A program made the position numbers and the translations under genes. From Bifidobacterium aesculapii (GTDB taxonomy: Bacteria; Actinomycetota; Actinomycetes; Actinomycetales; Bifidobacteriaceae), in the NCBI RefSeq assembly GCF_001417815.1, contig NZ_BCFK01000021.1, forward strand, positions 18,402 through 82,401: DNA of 64,000 bases, read 5' to 3'. Shown here one piece after another: positions 43,532-51,296 of the stretch (position 1 is the first letter of the stretch; every line of letters begins with the position of its first letter). Under the pieces are notes generated by a model, which was not told the DNA's origin, made no database searches, and was given only the letters and a program-made list of their open reading frames with translations.

Positions 43532-44500
43532 ATGGTCAACCTGCGTTCGCACACCACGCGTCTCGGTGTGCTCGACATCGGTTCGAACACCATCCACATG
43601 CTCATCGTCGACGCCGCGCCCGGCGCGAGGCCCGAGCCCGAGGCCAGCACGAAGACCACCGTGCGTCTGATGACGTATCTCAAAGAGGACGGTTCCATCA
43701 GGAAGGCCGGCATCGAGGCGATTCTCGAAGCGGTGGACGAGAGCATGCGTCTCGCCGAGGAGTACCAGATCACGCAGCTGCTTGCCATGGCCACCAGCGC
43801 GTTGCGCGAAGCCCCGAACGGCAACAAGGTGCTGCGCAAGATCGAGGAGCGCATCGGCCAGGGGGTGACGGTGCTGTCCGGCACGGACGAGGCGAGGCTC
43901 ACGTTCCTCGCCGCCCGCCGCTGGTACGGCTGGGATGCGGGCCGTCTGCTCATGCTCGACATCGGCGGCGGCTCGCTCGAGGTCGCTATGGGCTCCGACG
44001 AGGAGCCGACCGTGGCGCTGTCGGTGCCGGCGGGCGCCGGGCGCGTCACCACGCGGTTCCTGCCCGAGGGCACGGCGACGCCGGAGGAGCTGGAGGAGGT
44101 GCGCAAGCAGGTGCGGCGGATTCTCGAGCCGATGGTCGAGGCGTTCCCGAAGTCGAAGCATCCGAATCATGCGGTAGGCACGTCGAAGACGTTCCGTTCG
44201 CTCGCGCGTCTCGCCGGCGCCGTGCTGCGCCAGCCCGGCCGCGAGGACACGATGATCATGACCCGCGAACAGCTGGAGGATTGGATTCCGCGTCTCGCCG
44301 CCATCGAACCGGAGCAGCGCGTCGCCCTGCCCGGCATCACGCCGGAGCGCACGATGCAGATCGTCGGCGGTGCGATCGTGGCGGACGAGGTCATGAAGGC
44401 GCTCAACATCCAGGAGATCGAAATCTGCCCGTGGGCGTTGCGCGAGGGCGCGATTCTGCGCTGGCTCGACCAGTTCGGCCGCACGCGTCTCGGCTTCTGA
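43532..44500 (+). CDS. ppx: Ppx/GppA-family exopolyphosphatase
   Basis: A 322-residue soluble enzyme of the ASKHA superfamily. Phosphate loop 1 is GVLDIGSNTIHMLIVD near the N-terminus, and phosphate loop 2 is LMLDIGGGSLEVAMG near residue 140. ALREAPNG and VGTSKTFRSLARL are also family-typical. The short form (about 320 residues) is the actinobacterial Ppx1/Ppx2 type, acting on short polyphosphates or (p)ppGpp. It is convergent with the DUF4391 gene; a hairpin lies in the 27-bp gap. Confidence 0.92.
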   Translation: MVNLRSHTTRLGVLDIGSNTIHMLIVDAAPGARPEPEASTKTTVRLMTYLKEDGSIRKAGIEAILEAVDESMRLAEEYQITQLLAMATSALREAPNGNKVLRKIEERIGQGVTVLSGTDEARLTFLAARRWYGWDAGRLLMLDIGGGSLEVAMGSDEEPTVALSVPAGAGRVTTRFLPEGTATPEELEEVRKQVRRILEPMVEAFPKSKHPNHAVGTSKTFRSLARLAGAVLRQPGREDTMIMTREQLEDWIPRLAAIEPEQRVALPGITPERTMQIVGGAIVADEVMKALNIQEIEICPWALREGAILRWLDQFGRTRLGF

Positions 44501-44520
44501 CCGGACGCGCCGTCGCTCCT

Positions 44521-44547
44521 TCAGCCGTCACGACTCCAGACGGCTGA
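44521..44547. terminator. Bidirectional terminator-like hairpin between ppx and the DUF4391 gene
   Basis: A perfect 9-bp stem (TCAGCCGTC / GACGGCTGA, 9-nt loop) straddles the end of the minus-strand gene, whose last codons form one arm. Confidence 0.5.
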
Positions 44548-45295
44548 GCTCCGCGCGCGTCTTGGCGAGTTTGGCGAACGCCTCGTTGCGTTGCGTCGGG
44601 TTCTTCGCCCGCGCATGGTCGCGCACGAGCTTCGCCTCCTGCGCCCGCAGCGCGACGATGCGGTCACGCCGTATCAGCTGCGCGTCCAGGTCGGCGTGGT
44701 CCGCGGTGCCGAGGATCGCCTGCGAACAGAGCGACTCCCACACCTCGTCCATGTCGGTGCCGACGGTCTCCAACAGCACGTCGCGCGGGTCCTCCCAATC
44801 GGAGGCGTGCACGAGGAACCGTTCGACGTGACCGGCGCGCGAGGCGGGGTCGCGGCGTCGCACGACCAGTGCGCACTGTTCGCGTATCGCGCCGCCGGCC
44901 GCGTCCGCCGCGGCGTCCGTTCCGGTCGCCTGCGCGTCATGGCCGTCGCGCACGCACACGAACAGGACGCCGCTCGCCTTGCGCTGCGCCGCGATGTGTT
45001 CGATGACGTCGGCCGGTACGGCGGCGTCCGTGCCGTTCAACCGCAGTCCCAGCACCAGGATCTCCTTGATACGCGTGCCCTCCGCGGCGCCGGTGTTCAC
45101 GGGGCGCAGCAGGGCGAGCATGTGGATGGAGGCGACGGCGTGCAGGAAATGCTGCCGGAGCGTGTTTGATATCGGCCCCTTGCCCGCGAACAGTCCTTTG
45201 GGCAGCGTGCCCTTCTCGGCCGGAATGGCCGACCGTTGCGGCAACCCCAGTTCCAGTGCGGTCACCGAACCGCAGCGTGCGGCATCCATGGCCAT
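44528..45295 (-). CDS. DUF4391-like protein
   Basis: A 255-residue soluble protein. The start is the second of two adjacent ATGs, 6 nt after GGGAGG. Features are LGLPQRSAIPAEKGTLPKGLF near the N-terminus, a central LHAVASIHMLALLRPVNTGAAEGTRIKEILVLGLRL block, FVCVRDGHD, and a charged C-terminal coiled-coil-like stretch. This pattern agrees with DUF4391, a family often found near helicases and restriction or phage-defence genes. Here it stands alone between ppx and an aldo/keto reductase. No function is assigned; the family call is moderate. Confidence 0.65.
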   Translation of the reverse strand: MAMDAARCGSVTALELGLPQRSAIPAEKGTLPKGLFAGKGPISNTLRQHFLHAVASIHMLALLRPVNTGAAEGTRIKEILVLGLRLNGTDAAVPADVIEHIAAQRKASGVLFVCVRDGHDAQATGTDAAADAAGGAIREQCALVVRRRDPASRAGHVERFLVHASDWEDPRDVLLETVGTDMDEVWESLCSQAILGTADHADLDAQLIRRDRIVALRAQEAKLVRDHARAKNPTQRNEAFAKLAKTRAELSRLES

Positions 45296-45549
45296 CATCG
45301 GCCTCCCTTCCGTCGGCGCCGGCATGCGGCGCATGAGGATGATGGCTATGAGGGTACACCAATCGTCCCGCACCGCGCGGCATGCGCATCGCGCATCGAT
45401 ACCCGAAGCCGTGGTGCCCGCAGGTGCGATGTCGCCCGGTTCCGGCCTTCGGATATCCACGAGCCGTACGCGGCATGCGGGGCGAGCCGGCATCGCCCTA
45501 CAATCGGCATCGGGCGGATTCGCGTGACGGACGAGTGGCCGTGCACGTC

Positions 45550-45587
45550 GGCGGCACGGACTGGCGGCACGGACTGTCGGCACGGGG
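45550..45587 (+). repeat. 13-bp tandem repeat in the leader of the aldo/keto reductase gene
   Basis: GGCGGCACGGACT occurs twice in tandem (45550-45562, 45563-45575), followed by a partial GTCGGCACGG copy. It lies in the 354-bp gene-free stretch 45296-45649. That stretch also holds a TACAAT -10-like box at about 45489 for the reductase gene and a TACCCT-like box for the divergent DUF4391 gene; I see nothing else in it. Confidence 0.75.
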
Positions 45588-45649
45588 CCTTGGCATGTGC
45601 GCGGCCGGCATCCGTCGTCGGCGCGCCCGTCGGACTATGGGGAGGACAC

Positions 45650-46510
45650 ATGGCATTCACGCATACGGTGACGTTGCATGACGGCACTGCGATGCCGCGG
45701 CTCGGCATGGGCACGTGGCATCTGGCCGAGGGCAGGCGGCCCGCGGCGCAGGAGATCGCCGCGCTGCGGGCCGGACTCGACGCCGGAATCACGCTGATCG
45801 ACACCGCGGAGATGTACGCGGACGGGCGTGCGGAGTCGCTCACCGGCCGCGCGATCGCCGGATACGACCGTTCCCGCCTGTTCCTCGTCTCCAAGGTCTA
45901 CCCGCACAATGCCGGCCGTCGGCACCTGCGTCGCAGTCTGGAGGCGTCGCTGGAGCGTCTCGGCACCGATTACCTCGACATGTACCTGCTGCATTGGCGC
46001 GGTTCCATACCGCTGGCCGAGACCGTGGCCTGCATGGAGGAGGCCAAGGCGGACGGTCTGATCCGCAACTGGGGCGTCTCGAACTTCGACGTCGACGACA
46101 TGCGCGAACTGTTCGCCGTGCCGGGCGGCGACGCCTGCGCGGTGAACCAGGACCTCTACCATCTCGGATCGCGCGGCGTCGAATTCTCGCTGCTCGACTG
46201 GATGGACGCGCATGGCGTGCCGCTCATGGCCTACTGCCCGCTGGCGCAGGCGGGATCGTTGCGCAGCGGGCTGCTGTCCTCGCCCGCCGTGCGGGAGGTC
46301 GCGCGGGCGCACGGCGTGGAGCCGATGCAGATCCTGCTCGCGTTCGTGCTGCGGCGCGACGACGTCATCGCGATCCCCTGCTCCGGCAGCGCCGACCATG
46401 TGCTTGCGAACCTGCGCGCCTGCGACATCGAATTGACCGCGGGCGAGCTCGCGGCGTTGGACGACGCGTTCCCCTCGCCGACGTCGAAGGAGCCGCTCGA
46501 CATGCAGTGA
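45650..46510 (+). CDS. Aldo/keto reductase
   Basis: A 286-residue NADPH-dependent oxidoreductase; GGGGAGG lies 4 nt before the ATG. The catalytic tetrad is complete: Asp51, Tyr56 (DTAEMY), Lys82 (VSKVYP) and His115 (LLHWRG). The NADP-binding end reads VIAIPCSGSADHVLANL. It is most similar to the 2,5-diketo-gluconate reductase-like group. It is a single gene whose 5' leader of about 150 nt carries the 13-bp tandem repeat. Physiological substrate unknown. Confidence 0.92.
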   Translation: MAFTHTVTLHDGTAMPRLGMGTWHLAEGRRPAAQEIAALRAGLDAGITLIDTAEMYADGRAESLTGRAIAGYDRSRLFLVSKVYPHNAGRRHLRRSLEASLERLGTDYLDMYLLHWRGSIPLAETVACMEEAKADGLIRNWGVSNFDVDDMRELFAVPGGDACAVNQDLYHLGSRGVEFSLLDWMDAHGVPLMAYCPLAQAGSLRSGLLSSPAVREVARAHGVEPMQILLAFVLRRDDVIAIPCSGSADHVLANLRACDIELTAGELAALDDAFPSPTSKEPLDMQ

Positions 46511-46613
46511 CGGCTCGCGCGGCGACGATCCGCGACGTGCGCGCGTGATGCGTGCGTCGCGGCGTGATGCGGTTCGGTGTCCGCGTGTGCGCGGATGGAG
46601 GAGGATGGGTGGT

Positions 46614-47285
46614 ATGGACGCGATGAACGGTATGGATGATGCGATGGCGCCGGCACGTCCGGCGGCGATAGACGATGTGGTGTTCGACTGTTGCGGCGTG
46701 CTGGTGGACTGGCATCCCCGGCTCGCGTTGGAGGGGCTGTACCCCGCGGGCGAGCTCGACGGGTTCTTCGCCGCCGACGACCGATGCGGGTTCATGTACT
46801 TCGATGACCTGCACGACCGTGGCATGGACTACGACCGGTTGTGCGACGCCTACGAGGAGGAGTACGGGTCGCGGCTCGGCGCGATGATGCGCGCCTACGC
46901 CGGGCATGTCGACCGTACGCTGGCGGGGACGGTGCCGGGCATGACGGCGCTGCTCGCCGACCTCAAGGCCTGCGGTGTGGGGGTGTGGTGCCTGACCAAT
47001 TGGGGGCGCGACGTCTGGCCGGTGCTGCGCGACCGGTTCCCGGAACTGTTCGGCATGATGGACGGCGTCGTCGTCTCGGGAGTGGAAGGTGTGGCCAAGC
47101 CGGACGCCGCGGCCTTCGATCTGGCGGTCGCACGGTTCGGGCTCGACCGGGCGCGCACCGCGTTCGTGGACGACTCGCCGTACAACGTGGACGGCGCCCT
47201 CGCGGCAGGCCTTCAGGCCGTCCGTTTCAGCTCCGCCGCGGACACGCGGCGTTGGCTGGCCGAGCGTGGCGTGCCCCATCAGTGA
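46614..47285 (+). CDS. HAD-superfamily hydrolase (subfamily IA)
   Basis: A 223-residue protein; GAGGAGG lies 9 nt before ATG 46614, which decides against ATG 46605. HAD motif I is VVFDCCGVLVDW with nucleophile Asp25, motif II is WCLTNWG, the motif III Lys lies in GVAKPDAAAF and motif IV is FVDDSPYNVDGA. Motif I has FDCCG rather than DxD, as in YihX-like sugar-phosphate phosphatases. A helical cap lies between motifs I and II. Probably a small phosphatase; substrate unknown. Confidence 0.88.
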   Translation: MDAMNGMDDAMAPARPAAIDDVVFDCCGVLVDWHPRLALEGLYPAGELDGFFAADDRCGFMYFDDLHDRGMDYDRLCDAYEEEYGSRLGAMMRAYAGHVDRTLAGTVPGMTALLADLKACGVGVWCLTNWGRDVWPVLRDRFPELFGMMDGVVVSGVEGVAKPDAAAFDLAVARFGLDRARTAFVDDSPYNVDGALAAGLQAVRFSSAADTRRWLAERGVPHQ

Positions 47286-47358
47286 GCGTGCGTGCCCGCA
47301 GGCTGCGTCCCCATTGCCTCCGCACGGCGTTCCGGGGATAAAGGGAGATAAAGGAAAA

Positions 47359-47387
47359 CCCCTTGGAATCGCAATGATTCCAAGGGG
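47359..47387 (-). terminator. Terminator of tRNA-Arg
   Basis: A perfect 12-bp stem (CCCCTTGGAATC / GATTCCAAGGGG, 5-nt loop) followed on the minus strand by TTTT, 6 bp past the tRNA 3' end. Confidence 0.85.
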
Positions 47388-47393
47388 TGAACG

Positions 47394-47466
47394 TGCCCCA
47401 GATCGGATTCGAACCGACGACACCCGCTTTAGGAGAGCGGTGCTCTATCCACTGAGCTACCAGGGC
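47394..47466 (-). tRNA. tRNA-Arg (CCU)
   Basis: On the minus strand a 73-nt cloverleaf is clear: acceptor GCCCTGG pairing with CTGGGGC (two G-U pairs), D-arm AGCTCAGTGGATAGAGC, anticodon arm CCGCT-CTCCTAA-AGCGG giving anticodon CCU, and T-arm GTCGGTTCGAATCCGAT. The discriminator is A; CCA is not encoded. It reads AGG codons. Confidence 0.97.
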
Positions 47467-47592
47467 GACGGCAATTCATTGTACACGGTGCCTCGCCAAC
47501 CTCGGGCGAAGCGCGTCGGGTCCGTCTGCGAAGCGCGTCGGGCCCGCCCGTGAAGCGCGCGGTAAGGTGGTGCACAAGCGAAAGGGGTGTCC

Positions 47593-48999
47593 GTGGCGAA
47601 ACGAAGCCGAGACGACTATCTCACACCTGACGAGGCCCGTGCCGACGCCCGCCGGGAACTGCTCGCGCGGGCTTCCGGCGCACGGCCGTCGGCCGGTGGG
47701 AAGGCGTCGAAGGCATCGAAGGCGTCGTCCCGCACGTCATCCGCAACGGCTTCGTCGAAATCATCGTCGTCGAAATCGTCGTCGAAATCCGCGGCATCGT
47801 CGCGCCGGAAGTCCGGCCGGGGCGCCGGCGCGACGGGCAAGCGCGCAAGCGGCTCCGGAGCCGCGAACGGCCGTGCGGCAAAACGTGCCGGCATGCGCAA
47901 CGGCGCCGCCGGCGGCGTGAAGCGCGGCGGAAAGGGCGGACGGGGGAACGCGGGCGCCGGGAGGACGCGCGGTGCGGCGGCCGTGCGCACGACGCCGCCG
48001 GGACGCCGCATTCTCGCCGCGATGGCGTTCGTCTGCGCCGCGGCGTGCGTGCCGGCCGTCGCCGCACGCGCGCTGCCGGCGGGACTCCAGTCATTGCCGT
48101 ACGTGCCGGTGCTCGTCGCGGCGACGCCATGGTTCATGGGACTGTCGGTCATCGCGCTGATGCTCGCGATCGCGTCGCGGCGGTTCCTCGCCGGTCTGCT
48201 CGCCGTCGTCACATTCGCGGCGAACGTGTGGTGGCAGTATCCGTTCTTCAGCACGACGGAACCGTTGACGCGAGCCGCGGACGCCGCCGTGGGGCAGGCG
48301 CACGCCGTGACCGGCGACGCCTACGCGCGCGTGATGACGTGCAACGTATACAAGGGGCGTGCGGACGCGCGCGCGATCGTCGAGACGGTGCGCGACGAGC
48401 GGGTGGAGGTGCTCGCCCTGCAGGAGACGACGGACGCGTTCGTCGCGCAGTTGGAGGAGGCGGGGATCGGCGATTATCTGCCGTATGCGAAGGTCGCCAG
48501 CTCCGACGGCATGTACGGCAACGGGCTGTGGTCGGCCTCGCCGCTCATCGGCCCGGCGAACGACGACGTGAACTCCAGCGCCTCGTTCATGCCCGGCGGC
48601 ACGGTCGCGTTCGCGGACGGCGTGAAAATCCGGTTCGTGTCCGTGCATACGACCGCGCCCGTGCCCGGCTATTGGGGGCAGTGGAGGCGCGCGCTCGACG
48701 AGCTCGGCGCGATGAAGGCGCACACGGACACGCGCTACGTGTTCATGGGGGATTTCAACGCGACGTATGACCATGCGCCGTTCCGGGACTTTCTGGGCGA
48801 CCGCTTCCGTGACGGGGCCAGGCTCGCCGGGCGCGGGTGGACGTTCACATGGCCTGCGGACAGGGGCGTGCTGCCGCCGCGGTTCGCGGGCATCGACCAT
48901 GTGGTGGTTGACCAGGGGGTGACCGCCGGGCGGATGAAGACGGTGGTGGTGCCCGGCACCGACCATGCCGCGCTGCTCGCCACGCTGGCCGTGCGGTGA
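47593..48999 (+). CDS. Membrane-anchored endonuclease/exonuclease/phosphatase-family protein with basic Ser/Lys tail
   Basis: A 468-residue protein starting at GTG 47593, set by AAAGGGG 5 nt upstream; GTG 47587 is too close to it. Residues 1 to about 140 are very basic Ser/Lys/Arg/Gly low complexity (SSKSSSSKSSSKS type). Two or three membrane segments follow (about 142-215). The EEP-fold domain then has TCNVYKG, LALQETT, GLWSASPL, VSVHTTAP, MGDFNATYDHAPFR and a final GIDHVVVD..GTDHAALLA, covering all metal and catalytic motifs. It is probably an extracytoplasmic DNase or phosphodiesterase; the basic tail could bind nucleic acid or polyphosphate inside. Confidence 0.88.
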   Translation: MAKRSRDDYLTPDEARADARRELLARASGARPSAGGKASKASKASSRTSSATASSKSSSSKSSSKSAASSRRKSGRGAGATGKRASGSGAANGRAAKRAGMRNGAAGGVKRGGKGGRGNAGAGRTRGAAAVRTTPPGRRILAAMAFVCAAACVPAVAARALPAGLQSLPYVPVLVAATPWFMGLSVIALMLAIASRRFLAGLLAVVTFAANVWWQYPFFSTTEPLTRAADAAVGQAHAVTGDAYARVMTCNVYKGRADARAIVETVRDERVEVLALQETTDAFVAQLEEAGIGDYLPYAKVASSDGMYGNGLWSASPLIGPANDDVNSSASFMPGGTVAFADGVKIRFVSVHTTAPVPGYWGQWRRALDELGAMKAHTDTRYVFMGDFNATYDHAPFRDFLGDRFRDGARLAGRGWTFTWPADRGVLPPRFAGIDHVVVDQGVTAGRMKTVVVPGTDHAALLATLAVR

Positions 49000-49042
49000 T
49001 GCGCGGCATGCCCGGCGGCGACACGCGGGCGGCGGGACGAAA

Positions 49043-49060
49043 ACGGTACCGATGTACCGG
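49043..49060 (+). promoter_or_regulatory. 18-bp dyad at the xseA promoter, matching the adnA site
   Basis: ACGGTACCGATGTACCGG matches the adnA palindrome at 15 of 18 positions. It ends 16 nt before the TATAGT -10 box, the same distance as at adnA. Confidence 0.65.
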
Positions 49061-49076
49061 CCCACGACGCCGACAC

Positions 49077-49082
49077 TATAGT
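49077..49082 (+). promoter_or_regulatory. -10 box of a leaderless transcript (TATAGT)
   Basis: TATAGT ends 7 nt before the xseA ATG at 49090. The GAGGGG in between abuts the ATG too closely to act as a Shine-Dalgarno. Confidence 0.6.
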
Positions 49083-49089
49083 GAGGGGC

Positions 49090-50406
49090 ATGAGTTACGA
49101 CATGAACGCCACGATGCGCGGCGGTGGCTATGCGGCCGGTGCCGCGCCGGGGTCGCAGCCCGCGCCTGATCTGAGCCGCCCTCGCCCGCTCGACCAGCTG
49201 CCGCGGCTCGCCGCCGACACCACGGCCGAGAACCCGTGGCCGGTGAGCGTGCTGAGCCAGAAGTTCCATACGGCGGTCGCCAAATGGCCGGCCGCGTGGA
49301 TCTGCGGGCAGATCACCGAGATCAACACGCGTCGTGCCGGGTCGGCCTACCTCACGGTGCGTGACGACTTCGAGGACATCGCCATCTCCGTCTCCGGGTG
49401 GCGCGCCTTCGCGGCGGCGGCCTCGCGGTTCCGTCAGGGCGACCGCGTGGTCATCCACGGGCGCGCCGATATCTGGGTCAAGCAGACGCGTCTGAGCTTC
49501 ATCGGCGACGACATCCGCAAGATCGGCGCCGGCGGGCTCAAGGAGCAGATCGATGAGCTGCGCAGGAAGCTCAAAGGCGAGGGGTTGTTCGATGCGGAAC
49601 GCAAGGTGCCGCTGCCGGAGTTCCCCCGATGCATCGGTCTGATCTGCGCGCCGCAGGCGCGCGCCGAAGGCGACGTGGTCACCAACGTGAACCTGAGGTG
49701 GCCGGTCGTGCGCTTCAAGATCGTGCATGCGCACGTGCAGGGGGCGCAATGCCCGCCCGACATCATCGAGGCGATCCGCAGGCTCGACGCGGACCCGGAG
49801 GTGGATGTGATCATCGTGGCCCGCGGCGGCGGCGCGTTCGAGGATCTCATCGGCTTCTCCGACGAGGGCGTGGTGCGTGCCGCGGCGGCATGCGTGACGC
49901 CGCTGGTCTCCGCCATCGGGCATGAGGACGATTGGACGCTCATCGATCTGGCGGCCGACCTGCGCGCCTCCACGCCCACCGATGCGGCGAAGAAGGTCGT
50001 ACCCGACGTGCGTGAGCAGTGGCAGCTCGTCGACAACGCGGTGCGGCAGATGCGCATGCGCGTCTCCGCCCGCGTGGACGGCGAGATCCGGCTGGTCGAA
50101 GGGTATGCGAACCGCCCGAGCCTGACCAGACCGCTCACCATGCTCGAACCGCACCAGCGGTTCATCGACGACGCGCTCGCCCGGCTGGACATCGGTCTGC
50201 GCCGCATCGTCGACGACGCTTCGCTGACCATCGAGAAACGGCACGCCTCGCTGACCGCGCTCAGCCCCCAATCCACGTTGAACCGCGGGTATGCGGTGGT
50301 GCAGCGGGCCGACGGCGGCGTGCTCGACGACGCCTCGCAGGTCCGACCCGGCGACGAGCTCACCCTCACTCTCAGGAAGGGCGTCGTCACCGCCAAGGCG
50401 GACTGA
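49090..50406 (+). CDS. xseA: Exodeoxyribonuclease VII large subunit
   Basis: A 438-residue protein; ATG 49090 is set by the -10 box 7 nt upstream. The N-terminal OB-fold is WPAAWICGQITEINTR..AYLTVRDDFEDIAISV. The catalytic core includes GLICAPQARAEGDVVTN, DVIIVARGGGAFEDLIGFSDEGVVRAA and VSAIGHEDDWTLIDLAADLRASTPTDAA, then a long helical region and GYAVVQRADGGVL. It forms ExoVII with the small subunit encoded 127 bp downstream, degrading single-stranded DNA in repair. It shares a promoter dyad with adnAB. Confidence 0.96.
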   Translation: MSYDMNATMRGGGYAAGAAPGSQPAPDLSRPRPLDQLPRLAADTTAENPWPVSVLSQKFHTAVAKWPAAWICGQITEINTRRAGSAYLTVRDDFEDIAISVSGWRAFAAAASRFRQGDRVVIHGRADIWVKQTRLSFIGDDIRKIGAGGLKEQIDELRRKLKGEGLFDAERKVPLPEFPRCIGLICAPQARAEGDVVTNVNLRWPVVRFKIVHAHVQGAQCPPDIIEAIRRLDADPEVDVIIVARGGGAFEDLIGFSDEGVVRAAAACVTPLVSAIGHEDDWTLIDLAADLRASTPTDAAKKVVPDVREQWQLVDNAVRQMRMRVSARVDGEIRLVEGYANRPSLTRPLTMLEPHQRFIDDALARLDIGLRRIVDDASLTIEKRHASLTALSPQSTLNRGYAVVQRADGGVLDDASQVRPGDELTLTLRKGVVTAKAD

Positions 50407-50455
50407 CCGCCGTGGCGGATGCCCATGCCGGGCGACGGCACTGGCGGATGCGCCG

Positions 50456-50505
50456 CGATACACAGCGCAATACAGAGACATACAGCGATACACAGCGATA
50501 CACAG
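50456..50505 (+). repeat. Five 10-bp direct repeats between xseA and xseB
   Basis: Units CGATACACAG, CGCAATACAG, AGACATACAG, CGATACACAG, CGATACACAG run without gaps; ACAG closes every unit and the period equals one helical turn. Confidence 0.8.
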
Positions 50506-50533
50506 GACGACACCGATAGTGAAAGGAACGACC

Positions 50534-50866
50534 ATGACCGACATGAACGTAACCGAGCAGGACGAAGCCGCGCAGGCAGCGGCGGACACCCACGCGGCCC
50601 CCGCATCCACGCTCACCGACAAGGAGCGTGCGGCCATCGCGCAGATGCCGTACGAGGAGGCGCGCGACAAGCTCATCCAAGCCGTGCAGGCATTGGAGGC
50701 CGGCGGGCTCAGCCTCGACCAGTCCATGCGCCAATGGGAGATCGGCGAAGCGCTCGCCCGCCGTGCGCAGAGCCTGCTCAATGACGTGCGCGCCCGTCTC
50801 GACGCCGCGCAGGACGCGCAGGCCGCCACCGCGGACACCGCCGGCACGCAATCCAACTTGGATTGA
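50534..50866 (+). CDS. xseB: Exodeoxyribonuclease VII small subunit
   Basis: A 110-residue protein; AAAGGA lies 6 nt before the ATG. The XseB helical hairpin reads YEEARDKLIQAVQALEAGGLSLDQSMRQWEIGEALARRAQSLLNDVRARLDAA. The N-terminal extension (about 35 residues) and the C-terminal tail are Ala/Thr-rich. Several copies bind one XseA to make ExoVII. Unusually for the pair it does not overlap xseA; 127 bp with 10-bp repeats separate them. Confidence 0.94.
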   Translation: MTDMNVTEQDEAAQAAADTHAAPASTLTDKERAAIAQMPYEEARDKLIQAVQALEAGGLSLDQSMRQWEIGEALARRAQSLLNDVRARLDAAQDAQAATADTAGTQSNLD

Positions 50867-50965
50867 GTTCCCTTCGCGGCACAGCAGCCGCTCGCTTCGC
50901 CTGCAGCCAGCCCGCCGGGCTGCCTGTCTGACGGCTGGGCCCAGTCCGATCTGGACTGAGCCCAG
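50851..50965. other. Two related inverted repeats at and after the xseB end
   Basis: CAATCCAACTTGGATTGAG (from 50851, spanning the xseB stop) and CAGTCCGATCTGGACTGAG (from 50942) are both palindromic and match at 14 of 19 positions. The second sits within a larger stem (CTGGGC / GCCCAG, 50935-50965) that may end xseAB transcription. Confidence 0.5.
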
Positions 50966-51072
50966 GCCTGTCATAGCCGCTTGCCGTATTGTCCGGGCGG
51001 GCTGGAATCATGCTTTCGGCCCATCCGGGGGAGCGCGCCTGCGCGACACGCTGAGCCGGCGAATGTCATATG

Positions 51073-51090
51073 AATCACATGGATGTGATT
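51073..51090 (+). promoter_or_regulatory. Palindromic operator candidate upstream of nrdD
   Basis: AATCACATGGATGTGATT, 8-bp perfect arms around GG. A second small inverted repeat (TGGCGG-TATT-CCGCCA) follows at once. Both precede the NrdR boxes; the binding factor is unknown. Confidence 0.5.
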
Positions 51091-51111
51091 TGGCGGTATT
51101 CCGCCAAAAAA

Positions 51112-51158
51112 CCACTACCCATAGTGTTTGTGCGGCGTGGCGTGACTAGATATAGGGG
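51112..51158 (+). promoter_or_regulatory. Pair of NrdR-box-like sites at the nrdD promoter
   Basis: Compared with the known NrdR box (acaCwAtATaTwGtgt), 51112-51127 (CCACTACCCATAGTGT) matches 12 of 16. 51143-51158 (TGACTAGATATAGGGG) matches 11 of 16 with the whole CTA-ATATAG core. The starts are 31 bp apart with a 15-bp linker, the helix-phased spacing typical of NrdR. The second box lies just upstream of the -10 box at 51170. Confidence 0.75.
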
Positions 51159-51169
51159 TGGGGATGCCG

Positions 51170-51175
51170 TACAGT
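51170..51175 (+). promoter_or_regulatory. Candidate -10 box of nrdD (TACAGT)
   Basis: TACAGT lies 12 bp past the second NrdR-like box. It would give a leader of about 115 nt before nrdD, with a CCCC-TTCG-GGGG hairpin just before the ribosome-binding site. Confidence 0.5.
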
Positions 51176-51296
51176 ATCTGAGGCCCGTGAAAGCGCGGCG
51201 CGATCAGACCTCGGAACGCGATGGTGATTCGCCGCGAAACCAACGGGAACAGGATGTACGACTAGGCCCCTTCGGGGGCGGGGATGGAGATGCGAG

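Noticed and set aside
50456..50505. CRISPR array
   Set aside because: Units are 10 bp with no spacers between them and no cas genes are nearby.
51176..51296. Cobalamin riboswitch upstream of nrdD
   Set aside because: I cannot find the conserved B12-box core, and class III reductases do not use B12.
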